From Nymphaea colorata (Eukaryota > Streptophyta > Magnoliopsida > Nymphaeales > Nymphaeaceae), in NCBI RefSeq assembly GCF_008831285.2, contig NC_045149.1:8830417-8894416 (forward strand): 64,000 bases of DNA, given 5' to 3'. This document shows positions 26,690-39,169 of this stretch, piece after piece (positions within the stretch are counted from its first letter, which is position 1; every line of letters begins with the position of its first letter). Under the pieces are notes generated by a model, which saw only the letters and a program-made list of their open reading frames with translations, was not told the origin of the DNA and did no database searches. The translations under genes and the position numbers were made by a program.

Positions 26690-27000
26690 GGTCGAGCTCG
26701 ATTCGTTGTTCACCCCTACTAAACAGGCCTGAGCATCGGCCTGGCCTAGTAAGGAGTTGGGCTTGGGCCTCCAGGTCCGATTTGGTACTCGAAACCTGAG
26801 CCCAAGCTCAAGCTGGTTAAAATTTAAAAATATATATTTTAATATAAAATATTAAAATATAAAATTATATATATAAATTAATTTATTTAAGTCTAAGCAC
26901 CGAACTGGCCCGAGTTTATGCATGGGCAGCGGGCTTAGTCGGGACCACCCGGACCAGCCCGCTAAGGGGCCGGGCCCGGGAAACTCAACCTACGTTGACT
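26690..27000. repeat. GAGCTCGA end and GGCCCGAG-rich repeat patch
   Basis: GGTCGAGCTCGATTCGTTGT plus TCACCCCTAC (26691-26719) matches the right end of the element at 14089-14596. It is followed by CCTGAGCCCAAGCTC and CCGGGCCCGGG words around an AT-rich core, a family also present at 56140-56960. Confidence 0.55.
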
Positions 27001-27882
27001 AGAGATGTATCTGACCTTTTTCTTTAATTACTAATCCTTTTCTCCAAAAGGCCCTTCTCGAGAACACGTGATGTGCTGAGTTTTGGTGGGGAAAATGACA
27101 GAATTATATATTAGACAACAAAAAATTGGCCGAATTATATTTGAAAAACTCTCTCACAAATCAGTTGAGTTGATAGCAATGTTGTAAAATGTGCATGTGT
27201 CGGTCAAGATTTTGCTCATTGCTTATAAAACAACGGCCAATTGTAGATCATATTCAACAGGCAGTAATTTGACTTGCAATATTTTCGTCAGAAAAGACTA
27301 AATCTGGAGTGCCTTGATACGTTTGGTGTGGTGAGAATAAAGTCTAGTGCTACAAAAGTTGATAATTGTTGATGATATTGCTATTGTAGCAACCAATGGT
27401 ACAAAGAGAAAACGGGTATATTGGGAGATGTTTCAACATTTTATTAGTTTGAATTGGGAACTTGTAGGATTATGATTATTTTGATAGATATGTATGTCAA
27501 ATTATAATTTGTGCATTCATGGTCCTTCTACCTCTACACTGGTCATCCTACATTTTGCTTGATATTGCAGAAATGAAACAACATACACTAAGTATGAAAC
27601 CACTAAAAAAAAGGACTCTAACTGTTCCCCTGTATCTAGAGTTTGTACAGTTCTTTGCTTTGCTTGATAACAATTAGGTTCTTGCCGTGCCGCACAGACC
27701 GAAGGAGTGACACTAAGCCCTAATAGTGAAACGGTTTGAACCATGCACTAGTGTTGACAGCTTTACTGAAAAGTTGGGACTGGAAATAAGCATGTGTCAA
27801 GAAAAAATACTTAAACTGAACCATGTTAATTGGAGTTAATTGTTGTTGTTATTATTATTACTACAAAATTATCTCAAACAAA
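27001..27882. other. Intergenic, nothing recognised
   Basis: AT-rich. The minus-strand open frame at 27744-27517 has no recognised domain. No RNA gene or clear repeat boundary was seen. Confidence 0.4.
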
Positions 27883-28030
27883 CACTACAACATTCTTGGG
27901 TGCCGCCGACGGCTTGAACCTTCGGTAGAAACCCCCTCAAACCGTGCCAATGGATCATACGCCGTCGGTAAAAGTTTTCCCAACGGCTCGGTCCTTCGCC
28001 AGGTATGGGGAGGGCGCTGGAGTGATAACT
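27883..28030. mobile_element. CACTA (En/Spm) element terminus, truncated
   Basis: It begins CACTACAACATTCTTGGG and carries the subterminal words CCGCCGACGGC, CGCCGTCGGTAAAAG and CCCAACGGCTCGG, the typical CACTA end architecture. No matching right end or transposase was found nearby, so it is a fragment. Confidence 0.65.
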
Positions 28031-28297
28031 GTATCGATGACTACTTTCACGCTATAGCTTATTTCCACAAAAAAAGAAGGTTCTCCTATATGAATTTGAT
28101 AGTTTGGTTATATTATAAGACACAAACAAAAGTTTAGATCACATATATACACTCAAAGCTAATATCTGAAGCCATAGTAAATATACTTACCATTTGATCA
28201 TTGCCTTCATTCATATCCAACAGTTGGATTCAGTCTGGGTTAGATAACTGCAATCTGTCTATCTGATCAATTAGAAGAGCTTTAAACACATTTAACA

Positions 28298-29035
28298 ACA
28301 TTTTTTTTAGAATCATCACATCTGTTTGACAATATTTGATTGAATTGTGGATATAGTTAAGTAGTTGCTTGTAAATAAAATACTAATATTCATGGCGGCT
28401 GATGTAAGTACACCTGTTGATTTCCTTTTTTTGAGCAAGTTGACATTATGAAAGTCTCTGCTAGATTCTCGAAAGAGACAAAATGAAAGTACAATATACT
28501 TGTGCCTTTTGACTTGAAAGATCTTGTACTAAACCTTCTAAGATTGTAAATGGTTTCGTCCAAATCTGATTCCAATCAAGCAGACAGGTTTGGGGAAAAA
28601 AAAGATCTAATAAGATATACCAAAATTGTATGGGGTTACTTACTGAATGTCGCCTAGATCAATGTCTTATTCCAATGTCATATGAATACATTTATATATG
28701 GATCACATGTGCTTTTTATATTCAGATCTGAATCCAATTCTTGGTCCAATTAAGCAATATCCAGTAGTCAGACATACATGGAACATAAAAGAGCAAATAT
28801 ATATATATATAGTGTGAATATGCTAGTCAACATAAATTGCTGGATGGATTTTCAATTTTGTGATGCTAAAACCTGTCAAAAGTCGTGATTTTATCACTGA
28901 AAACTGTGGCCATTAATTTGCCATTGTGAATGCACCATTTACGACAACTTTTTTTAACAGCACAAATATTAAATTTATCCGGCAATAATTTGCCGTTGCA
29001 AATTGAATGATGAGTCTTTTCAAAATCACTCAGCG

Positions 29036-29123
<88 letters not shown>

Positions 29124-29215
29124 AGAAAGTTAAAATCAATCGGCTACCTCTACACGTGGGATGAATTTTTGTTATTTGTTGAAAAACCCATCACAAAAAA
29201 AGTGCATTAACCATG
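28298..29215. repeat. Dispersed repeat, copy 2 (with (TA)n(GA)n)
   Basis: Second copy of 25888-26610. It differs by a ~200 bp extra segment (about 28800-29035) before the (TA)n (29036-29081) and (GA)n (29082-29118) tracts. It continues TTAAAATCAATCGGCTACCT and AAACCCATCACAAAA. Confidence 0.8.
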
Positions 29216-29810
29216 GTTTTTGTTTGGTCACGGTTTATTTAAGGCATTTAACAATGATGTTTGGTGTTTTAATGAAGAAAAATGAAAATAATAAAAACTC
29301 TTTATATATATGTAGTGTGTGAGAGAATCTTCTTTCTTTGATTGGCGAGAGGGCTTAATGCCAATTGATGCACCTGAGTATCGAGCTAGAGCTTAACTTT
29401 CTTCAACTAGAGGAAGGGCTAATTTCAAGTGAAGCTATTTTCTTTTTATTTTTTTCAAGTTCATTTGAGGAAAACCCCTCGGGCAAATGCTGCAGGGACT
29501 TTGTCGGTCTCAGTGGACGTAGAACCCCAGAGCTATTCTCCCGCCCGTTGCCTGTGTCAGCTAGCTTTGGCATCTGCCGTCTTTTGGCAGGTGCGCCAAA
29601 TCTAAAGACTTCATATGAAAAGCTCCCGCTATTGACTATGGATACACAAATTTTTGCCACATACACACTATTAACAATAGCGTAGGGCCAATAATACTTC
29701 ATTTAAGGCAATTGAATGTGCAATTGAATGTGAAAGAATACATGCACAAAGTGAATATATATCCACAGGAAGGCAATCATAATTACATGTCTCTTAATTT
29801 CATTTCAAAT

Positions 29811-30304
29811 TCAAGTACCCATCGGAGCTCTTTGAGGGATGCCTTTCCTTCTCCTTGCATTTGAAGTAGTTCTTGGAGGAGGCGAGGTCGATCTGTACAT
29901 CTTTAGGTGCCTCTTCTCTTCTTCCTTCTCCACAACAACTGCTGCTGCTGCTGCCGCTCCATGAATTAGGTGCAGGTTTCTGTTGTTTTTAATGGCAGCA
30001 ACCTGAACAAATTCATGATTTGTCTTAGGCTCTTAGCTAACATGACAATAAAGAAATGAAAAAAAAAAAAAGAATCAGGCGGCAGGAAAGCCACAGGTTG
30101 GCAGGAAGAACAAAATTTTATGGGGAGTTGTTTGCTCAGGTTGATGAGGGGGAGAGTGATGAGGATGATGACGATCGAGCATGGGCAGGATCTCATGTGG
30201 TGGTTGACGGCTCATCAGACCCACCAACTATGCGGACCACTTGCTTTATTTTTACCTGCATGCGCGCTTGCATGCTTGCATGTGCCTGCGTGTGTGTGTT
30301 GCTT

Positions 30305-30395
<91 letters not shown>

Positions 30396-30937
30396 GTGCG
30401 TTTTTGTAAAATTTTTATGAATTTTGTGGGTATAGAACTCTCACTCAATTTTTTTTTTCATGCTGGCTGAAATTTGATTAACAATTTTCAAATAGAGACC
30501 TAATTAAGTTAAAATCTTGTACATGAATTTGGATATGAAAAATTTTTGCACAACCGCAGAATGTCATAATCAACTAACAGCAGATGCCAACCATTGTCAC
30601 TTATCATTTGTCATATGTTATCAATTAAATATAAGGAATCTCATAATACAAAACCTGCTCTAACAATGATCTATTTCTAGTTTCATATGAAGCAAATGCA
30701 TTACTGTCATTCCCTTAAATGTAATTCAGCTTTAAATCCAGTTATAAAACAATAATAATTGCCAAAATAAAGTGAAGCCCTTATTGAAAAGGAAATGTGA
30801 CTAAAAAAGACTATTCTTTCTCTCCGACTAGCTGTATGTTATCAGTTTATTGCATTTTTATTTAAATGGTTTCCTTGCAACATCTTGAAACTGTTATATC
30901 CTTTCTTTTGTTTTTTCTTGTGAAATACTCTTTAACA

Positions 30938-30974
<37 letters not shown>

Positions 30975-32363
30975 GGCCTCTAGATGGTGGCTGCTGAGTT
31001 GCCCTTCCATCAATTTTCTTTTCAAAAAGAGAATCTCCTTTTGCAGTAAATAAAATTGAACATTAACATGATTTGAAGAAGGATCCCTCTCCTTATAAAT
31101 CTTTTGAAAACCACTCATGTTTGTGTGTCGTCTCAGGTAAGATATACTCATCGATCATCCTCCGTTTGGTGAAGAATGGTCTTCAAATTGCTAAAATTCA
31201 GACTTGTACATTAAGATCAAAAAACAAGTGGGTGCATCTTTTTTAAATAGAATATGATCAGATTATGTGCAGAACGAAAACAACTCACAATGGCGTCTAA
31301 AATCCAACTTGGTCACATGTAGGAACACGAAAAACTATAACAATTGGACTTATAAGATTGTGATATTTGCATTTAGTGTTTAAGTTAAGCCAGGGACACA
31401 AAAATTGGCCTAAATTTTTCGATCTTAAATAAGCTTACACTTGCTTTGATGAATTTGAAATTATATTAAAAAATCATTTTTTTTTCATTCTTTTTTTCCT
31501 TTCCTTTCCTTTCTTTTACACCCAAATATTATGGTTCTTAACTTTCTTTCCATTTCTCTTCCCCACTAATTAGCCATCCAAATAAAAAGGACTTTGTTCC
31601 TTTTTCCCCATTTCTCTCCGTTGTTCCAATAAGATAGTGCAAATTGATTTGATTATTGATACAAAAGTTGTCATGTGTCATAGACCATACATTTTCTATT
31701 GTTTTTAAATACATTTAACGTTCATTTTAGTTTGAATGTTTTTATATATTTTAAAATTTCCGTTTTTTTCGCAACACTTAACTTATGACGTGACCGCCAG
31801 TGTGACCCGGTAAGCCAGCCTGTCAAATCAGGGAAAGGGGGAAGAGGAGTCGGTACCTTGCAACCTAATGAGCAGAAACGGGAGGAATCGAGGAGGCTCC
31901 TGCCACACACCTCACAGGCGCGGCCGCCGGCGGCCTTTCCCGCCGCCGCGGCGCCGCCCCTCGGCTGCGGCCTCTCGTTGAGGAAGAGCACCCGCGCGCT
32001 GTTGATCACGTACGTCTGCACCCCGCCGACGTCCAGAAACCGCTGGATCTCCCCCACCCTCACCACGTCGTGGTACGAAGACCTCCTGATCTGCGAATTT
32101 CACGCATCCCAGTACCCTCCAACTCTGTTAATCCAAGAGTTTTCCCTTTATTTCCCCAAATTGAGTTTCAGGTTAAAAATGGCGACCTGAATGACGTTGT
32201 GGTGCGGATGCATCGTTTCCCTGCAGTAGATGCAGAAGGCCCCTGTTCCCGCGCAGTCCAGGCAATACATGTTGCACTCGCTCCTCGCCGAAGCCCCGTG
32301 GATGGAACACCCCGTGAAGAATGTCGTCGATAGCAATGACTCCAGCCATGGCGGTAGCATCAT
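29811..32363 (-). CDS. PLATZ-family AT-rich-DNA and zinc-binding protein
   Basis: Three exons on the minus strand: 32363-32187, 32090-31857 and 30002-29811 (stop TGA at 29813-29811). Phases join cleanly into 200 aa. PLATZ proteins are plant-specific nuclear proteins that bind A/T-rich DNA or act on RNA polymerase III-linked complexes (family knowledge). Visible features: the start [16 protein letters not shown]; a first zinc motif C19-x2-H22-x11-C34-x2-C37-x6-C44-x2-C47-x4-H52-x2-H55; the core block [17 protein letters not shown] and [19 protein letters not shown]; a second motif C118-x2-C121-x10-C132-x3-C136; and a C-terminus ending [14 protein letters not shown]. An Ala run ([16 protein letters not shown]) lies in the last exon. 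Exon 2 is strongly GC-rich. The first ATG of the MM pair was chosen because the family starts there. The frame stays open upstream without homology. Intron 2 (1.85 kb) holds microsatellites. Confidence 0.95.
30306..30396. repeat. Compound microsatellite (CT)n(GT)n(GA)n in PLATZ intron 2
   Basis: (CT)22 at about 30306-30349, then (GT)n to about 30374, then (GA)n to 30396. The CT and GA arms can pair with each other. A separate (GA)n lies at 30940-30971 in the same intron. Confidence 0.95.
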
Positions 32364-32499
32364 CCCTCTCTCTGCCTCTCCCCTTCTCTTCCCTTTATGT
32401 ATAAAAAAGAAACAGGAAACAAAAGATTCAATCAGATGAAGGAAAGAAAGGAATGAGATTCTCCCAAAGGCAAGCGTCGAAGGAGACACCGACTCTATT

Positions 32500-32536
32500 C
32501 CTACCCATTTGAAAACGCCACTAAGACATATATAAA
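32500..32536 (-). promoter_or_regulatory. Candidate TATA box and start region of PLATZ
   Basis: On the minus strand, TTTATATATG at about 32526-32536 lies ~165 bp upstream of the ATG. A start near 32500 would give a ~140 nt leader with a (CT)-rich end (CTCTCCCTTTC-like on the minus strand). Inference from position. Confidence 0.4.
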
Positions 32537-32599
32537 TTCTCCAAAGAAACCATTCCCGGAGTAAACGGCCGGACGGCAGGCAATGCAAGTCAACTTACC

Positions 32600-35201
32600 G
32601 GCAAAGAGAAGTCCCTTTTATTTTTCCGGCAACTCACAGATGCATCACGAGGGCAACCGCATTAGAGCGAAGAACAGCAACCATCGGCGCCCATTTGCAG
32701 TAACAGCAAAATTATGCAATAACAGCATCTACTGGAGATCGGCAGAGTCTTATACGCAGTATTCTCTAACAGCAATGTAGAATATGGTTGCGAATTCAAC
32801 TAAGATTTCGTATCATGGAAGAGAAATTCTTACTACGCTCACACAATGTTGTGAAATTGATGATCGAATTTGTTGGGGCGACGGCGAGGTCTGGTTATGA
32901 ATGAAGAGGTTGTCGGGGAGAAAGGGTATTAGGTGGGTAGGTATGGGTTCCTTGCAATTTGCAGATTAAGAAATTACAGACTACAGGTTGTCCTTGCCAT
33001 AAACTACTGGGGAAGAAGTCTCCTTTTTTTTTTTTTCTTCATCAGGTGGGTTGTTGGGGTCCCACGAGCTCCTCTCTTTGACACATCCATTTGAAGGGGT
33101 AACTGATCGCCACCTCATTTCTGGCAATACGATGAAAATGCATGTTCGGATATATATATATATATATATCTATATATATATATATATATATATATATTAT
33201 GTGTTAAAAAATGTTTTAAACATAATGTCAACTTTAAAACTGTAAAACACTAATTTAATATAATAAAAGTTTAATTTCAAGTTATTTTTGTAAAAGAATG
33301 ATCTTTCTACTACGAAAATTTTGATGTTGTATGAGTTTATTATTATTATTATTGTTAAAATGAAAAATGATTAACTTAGTATATATTTTTCACCAAATCA
33401 CAATCATATTTATAAGGTTAGATAGCAAAATTATATTGAAATAATTAATTGTAATGGGTTGAGTTTGACTCTTACCTAAGTGGTTTATATATATATATAT
33501 ATAGGGAAGGAAAAGAGATTAAAATCTGTCAGCTTCCTCTATTGCAAGATGGATTTTTTGTCAATTTTTTCATAGTTAAAAATGTCAAAAACTGTTGCTA
33601 AATACCTTTGAAGACCATGGCAAACAAAAACTATATTAATGTACTTTTTGCGATAGAAAAAATATAAACTTCCATCTGGCAATCAAGCATATCGTGTGTG
33701 TGTGTGTGCAAAATTTGATTGGACTTGAAATTTGTTGAAACCTGATTGCTCTATTTGCTTTCAAATTCGAATTTGGCAGTAGATTTTCGTACCAAATCTG
33801 TCATGTAATATGAATTTGAATGTGTGGAAAAACATAAATTTCAATTGAGTTTTTAAGTTTGGACTCTAATCCCAATCCAAGTGTCAAGCCTCCAACCCAC
33901 AATGGTTGAGATTTGATTACAATAAGAACCCAAATCGAATTCCTTTAAAAGGCATTTGTCAACTTAAGATTAAGACCTGAAACCCACCCAATATGATCTT
34001 AGGTTCTCAAACCTAAAGATTTAAGGCCTGACCTCCTCCATTCACCCTCAATTTTCCTGAGGATCTCAAATTCTCACTTTCACATATACCTGAAGTCCAG
34101 TGTTTGTTTACTCTATGAACTCCACATAAAAGGGATTTCAGATCAATTTCATATTTGAATTCCGAAACTATCAAACGCACTCTTAAATCCAAATCCATAG
34201 ATTAGTGTGAGAATGTGCAGGCCAAATTGAGGGTTGTAAACGGTCCTGATCGGGGCCGAATCCAGGCTTTACCCAATTCACTTAAATTGGGTTTTACGTA
34301 ACCAAAATCATATCTATGTTCATATTCAACCCCCAATTTTTTAAAGCAAAACTATGAATTGAGTAACTAGTATAGTCACAAATAACGTTTCGTAGTTTTA
34401 AATGATGAGGTTTTTTTCGGAAACAATACGGTGATCTTGAAATAAAAACAAAAAATATATAAAAAAAGGGTAAATGTTTAAAAAATTAAAAAAACTAAAA
34501 ATGAGTAAAAATAAAATTAGTGAGAACTAATAATACAAACATGAAAAATAAGTAGACTTGCAACAAATAAACAATAGAAAATAAAAAAAACTGTTTGGCA
34601 TTAAAAAAAATAGAAAATTGAAAAAAATAAAAATAACGAAAAAAGCACGTGTTAGAAACGAGTTTTTTTCGTTTTTAATGTTTTTTCCAGAAAAAAAAAC
34701 GTGTTTTGTGTATACGACATTTAATTTTCTCAGGTTTTTTTTACGTCTTTTTTTCAAAAAGAACGCATTTTTTTATGACTATGTTTAGACTAGCACAAAC
34801 TTTTGTTGATCTTTAGAAAATTGCAATTGAAAATCGGAGTCATATACATATCCAATCATCAATTAAACATGGATGCCAGACGGGAATCTGATTAGCAATC
34901 AGATTTGGATTTCTTTTTAATCTGACAGCCAATTCCTTTTCTCGCTTTGATGTGGAAGTAGCTGGAGCATGTTCCCTTGGTTGTACAGGAAGCAATCATT
35001 GGCATGAAAAGAAACCTGCAGCATCTTTTTGTGTGGGATGGCTGTATGACGTGGGCCCCATACACGTGCACCTTTAGTCCCAAGCGGTTCGGATTTGAGT
35101 GAAACCAAAACGAAATACTGATGTCCCATTACTCTCGTTGGAGCGGTGTTGTAAAAATCGGTTTATGGATTCACTGTAAAAGTATGTGTGAGTCTTGTAA
35201 G
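32600..35201. other. Intergenic, with (TA)n and a third copy of the dispersed repeat tail
   Basis: (TA)n lies at 33151-33197. At 33490-33640, (TA)n is followed by GATTAAAATCTGTCAGCTTC and a degenerate body like the units at 26445 and 29036. About 34440-34780 is very A/T-rich. No coding region was recognised. Confidence 0.5.
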
Positions 35202-35588
35202 TAGGGATGTTAATATATCCGATTTGAATCGGATATCCGACCGATCCAATCCGAAAAATCAGATATGGATAAAAATTTAATATCTGATTAAAAAATCAGA
35301 TCGGATTCGGATTTAATAAATGACATCCGATCGGATTCGGATTCAGATTCTGATATACATGAATATCGGATCGAATTTAGATACGGATTCGGGTCGGATT
35401 CATTTTTAGATAAATATCCTCTATCTAATACTTGAAAAATTGCAAAATTCGGTTCAAAATTCGGATTCGGATATGACTTTGTTTTATTCGAATTTGAATT
35501 CGAATCCGAGTCCGAATATATGAATATCCGAAAAAGCGGATATGATTGAAGATGTATCCGATCCGAATCTGATCCTTTGACATCCCTA
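35202..35588. mobile_element. hAT-type MITE made of ATCCGAAT/GGATTCGGAT words
   Basis: The ends TAGGGATGT and CATCCCTA are inverted repeats. The flanks CTTGTAAG (35194-35201) and CTTGTAGG (35589-35596) match at 7 of 8 positions, as expected for a hAT 8 bp target duplication. The 387 bp body is dense in complementary CCGATCCGAAT/GGATTCGGAT words and could fold extensively. Non-coding. Confidence 0.8.
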
Positions 35589-35596
35589 CTTGTAGG

Positions 35597-35960
35597 ACGA
35601 TGACGGATCTAATTCAAATCTAGTATGATATATTTTTAAACTTATATGTTTTTTTTATGAATATTTGAATACTAACAAACAAAGAAAAGTCGTATCAGAA
35701 TCAGAATCTGAATCTGAATCTGTTTTTAAAATTGACATCCGCATCCGATCTTTGAACTGAATCTGCTTGATTTTCAAAATATAAGGGTGTTGGACATATG
35801 ATATTTGTTTAGAACCATATCCAATCACAATCTGAATCTATATACATAATCCAAATCCGATTTGATTGCTAAATTAAACATTGAATTTCTGTCTATATCT
35901 GGTTTTTTTAGAATGTCTCAACCAGATATCCGACTCAAATCAGATATATTGACATCTCTA
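35597..35960. repeat. Second, 5'-degenerate copy of the hAT MITE
   Basis: It has the same word content (AATCTGAATCTG, ATCCGATTTGATT, CAGATATATTGACATC) and a right end CATCTCTA close to the family terminus. The left end is not definable. Confidence 0.55.
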
Positions 35961-36796
35961 AACTCTTGAATAGGCCATGGACTCAAATCAGCTGAATCAG
36001 GTCGATTATAATTGAACTGGTTTGGTGGGTCTGTTGATTGTGAGAACTACAAATTACGAATGAATTTAGAGATTTCCAAAAGAGGGTTTGGTGGTGGACA
36101 ATGGACGCATAACCAGTCGACCGTTAGGAATATAAACGGGTCGGACTAGTGGGATATGCTACGACTGGATCCAGTTTTGTCCTATGCTGGTCTTCTAAAC
36201 CTAAATTCGAGTCTGAATATTAAAATAACTTGGATCCATAAGTATCAAGTTCCTGCTTTCTTTGCCAGACCGTTCAAAAGGACAAGAAAGACGTACCAAA
36301 ATGTCTCGAACCAGCTCTTGACCCCAGGATAGTATGGCTCAATCTTATTTCATAGAATACGGGATATTAAATTTGTTTCTCGAGTCTTTCCCAGATTTTT
36401 ATAATATCTACAAATTTAAAATCAGATAAAGTAGGCAGTTCTGTATATCAATCAGACATGCACTATGGAATCTAAGAGTATTTGATTTTATGGCCAAAAA
36501 ACTGAAGCCTCCATCAAACTTGAGCTGGGTACCCAGTACTTGACTCTACTCTCGCCCAAACCCTGAACTTGGTGCCAGCTTGAGTTGGTCCGATAATTTA
36601 TATTTTTAATATTGTATACATAATTATATTTTTATGATAATTAGTTATATCTATATATTACATTGTATAAACCATACGCCCTTATACAAACCACAGTTGC
36701 ACTACACCCTTGAAGCTAACTAGAACTCTTTGCTTTTGCTTCTTAGACAAAATAAAAGACTGATGGTTTACATCACCACAGAAACCCTGGTAGTTA

Positions 36797-36800
36797 GTGC

Positions 36801-36831
<31 letters not shown>

Positions 36832-36838
36832 CACACAC
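36797..36838. repeat. (GT)n(TA)n(CA)n compound microsatellite
   Basis: GTGTGTGTGT, then (AT)n, then ACACACAC, a self-complementary tract. Confidence 0.9.
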
Positions 36839-36997
36839 CATTGAGCAACAAAATCATGAAAAACCTTTCATCATATATGTAATGAGGAAATGCACCTACT
36901 TTTGTGACAGAGTAGAAGCACAAGGCCATGCACGCCTAATACTAATTTTATTTAAAGCGTAAACTCATCTCATCAAGAACTGAAAATTAGATCATCA

Positions 36998-37225
36998 CTA
37001 GCTTTCAGTTCTGAGGAATGCCGTGGCTTGCACAAACTCAGCAGCAGAGCAGCACCTTCCTTGGTAACAGCGGTATCGGCAGTGTCCTCCCCAGCCAGGC
37101 CGCACCCAACCGTAGCCCCATTGCTTGGCATCATTGAAGTTGTTCACTTTTGCTTCTTGCTCATGTACATGAGAAATTAGTATCACAACATAGAGCATAT
37201 TAAACAAATGAAAACTTTTGTTCAT
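36998..37225 (-). CDS. Candidate small secreted glycine/cysteine-rich peptide, 75 aa
   Basis: A single open frame on the minus strand, with no intron needed. Residues ~1-20 (start MNKSFHLFNMLYVVILIS) are hydrophobic after a Lys, consistent with a signal peptide. A short Lys/Asn/Asp linker follows, then an aromatic and Gly-rich stretch (WGYGWVRPGWGGH) and a Cys cluster (CRYRCYQGRCC). The layout of signal peptide, short Gly/Tyr region and C-terminal CRYxC...CC motif resembles small plant cell-wall glycine-rich proteins of the GRP3/nodulin-like type, but the Gly region is much shorter. It lies alone between repeats. It may be a real secreted peptide, a decayed GRP gene, or chance. No family assignment is secure. 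Confidence 0.5.
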   Translation of the reverse strand: MNKSFHLFNMLYVVILISHVHEQEAKVNNFNDAKQWGYGWVRPGWGGHCRYRCYQGRCCSAAEFVQATAFLRTES

Positions 37226-39126
37226 GTTGCGGACCGACTATGTCTGGCCTGATAAGATGCTGCTTGGGCATTGCTCGGAAAGCAAGTGAGATCTAATCGT
37301 ACATTGAGTCAAACAAAAAACAATACACTTAGAATGCGCAGTGCTGCGGTGCAAAGACGAAGCGTATAAGTGCATCATAGTCGTCAGTCCCTTTGAAATG
37401 TGCAAGTTTGTCGGTAAGTTTCCCACGCATAGTGTTCGGTTGCGTACGGGGGTGCGCGTGGGTTAGGGCTAATTCTCCTTATGTATGCATATGTCACGTC
37501 CACAACCAGGTAGAGTTATGTAGGGGGCGAGCAAGTGAAAGTTCACCATAGAGTAGGGCAATGGTCAGCTGCCTTGTTTAATTATATCTAATCAGCAATT
37601 GGCTTCAGTTGAGGACTTTCTCCAAAGGGAAGTCTTCCCCCACCTAGATTTCGTATGGAGGTAGATAGGTACTTGGAAGAATAACAAGGTTCTTATATAA
37701 CTTCATTACCACGGGTTGCTGATGGATTACTGTGGGATAATCCTGGGTGATGGTGTACCGAGTGCTTAGTACTCTTCAGTTAGTCTGTTGTTCTAAAAGA
37801 TTGATGAATGCTTCCGCTACATTAAGGTTGAACAAAGGCTGCCAAAAGCTTGTGGAAACCCTCGGCACCACGCGGGCTGAATAAAACTTAAAAAAATTGC
37901 CCTGTTACCATTCATATAGAAGGAAATAATTGATGGTATCCATTTCTCATGAAAATTAAATGTTGGCTTATAGGTTGAACATTAACAATAAGATCAGAGG
38001 TTGAGGAACAAATTTTTTAAAATAATATGGTATGTAACGGAAGAATGGTTGGACATTTTTCAATTAAACTATTACTTAATTCAAAAGGTTTTTTTTGTCT
38101 TTCCAATCAATTTTGGGTGAACAAGAGAAGCATTTCATCTTACCATCTCACTCAACCCCTTGTCTTTATATGATACATGATCTGTTTTTGATATCTCGAG
38201 GTATTGTTCTTGCTACGCTTCAACCAACCTTCTTTTTCAACACAAGGGGTTGATGCCCTGAGCATTCAAAACTTAAACTGTTGTCTACCAGCGGCAAGGT
38301 AGTTTGACCATCACACCAACCCCCTTACCTTTCCAGTTAATTACTGTTACTAAAATGCACACAAAAATCATGAAATCACTATACATGGAAAGAGAGAGAG
38401 ATAAGAAAGGGAAAGAAAGTACTCCCCATCTCCGAAACGCAAAAGCCACAAAAACTACTCGGAGCAGTGTAGCAAGAAGGATGGCAACCGAAACTAGCTC
38501 CAACAGGGAACTAAAGAAGAAATTAACCTCCACCGAACCGTACTGGATTGGGCACCCTCGTTATTGGTATATTCTTTGTATTCATGGCCGCCATTTGAGA
38601 GAGAGAGAAGAGAGTTTTAAGTTGTTTAAGCTTGTGATCATTGGGGTTCTGCTGCCCAATTGAATAATCTTTGCTTGTTCTCCGATGAATGGAAGCTTTA
38701 ATGAATTCAGGGTTTAAATAATGAATTCAGGGTTTAATTTAAAGTGCATGACCTTCCTTCCCCATTGCAGATTGGTTTGTTGCTGCGAATCGACTTCTGC
38801 CTGTCATCAAATCAATCCCCCCCTCTCCCTCTCTCTCTTTATATATATATATATATATATATGTATACACACACATTAGTCCAAACGCATGTCATTGTTG
38901 ATCTTGTCCAAGCTCATGTTATTGTTCATCTTGATTTTGTGTAAACCGGGTAATTCTACTTTGAATCACGATTCATTTGAAACATGGTTTGAAACGGAGT
39001 TTTCAACTCAAATGAAAGAACCAACCGATTCTATATACTATTCAGCATGTCAACTATTAAGCAACTTATTAGAAATAGAAAAACAAGACAACCAATAAGT
39101 GTCCCCAAATCTCCTGGGCTCCCAAG

Positions 39127-39169
<43 letters not shown>

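Noticed and set aside
32364-32588. Extension of PLATZ to an upstream in-frame Met (146-residue first exon)
   Set aside because: The extra ~75 residues have no family counterpart, and the [11 protein letters not shown] start matches where PLATZ proteins begin. A TATA-like site lies within this stretch.
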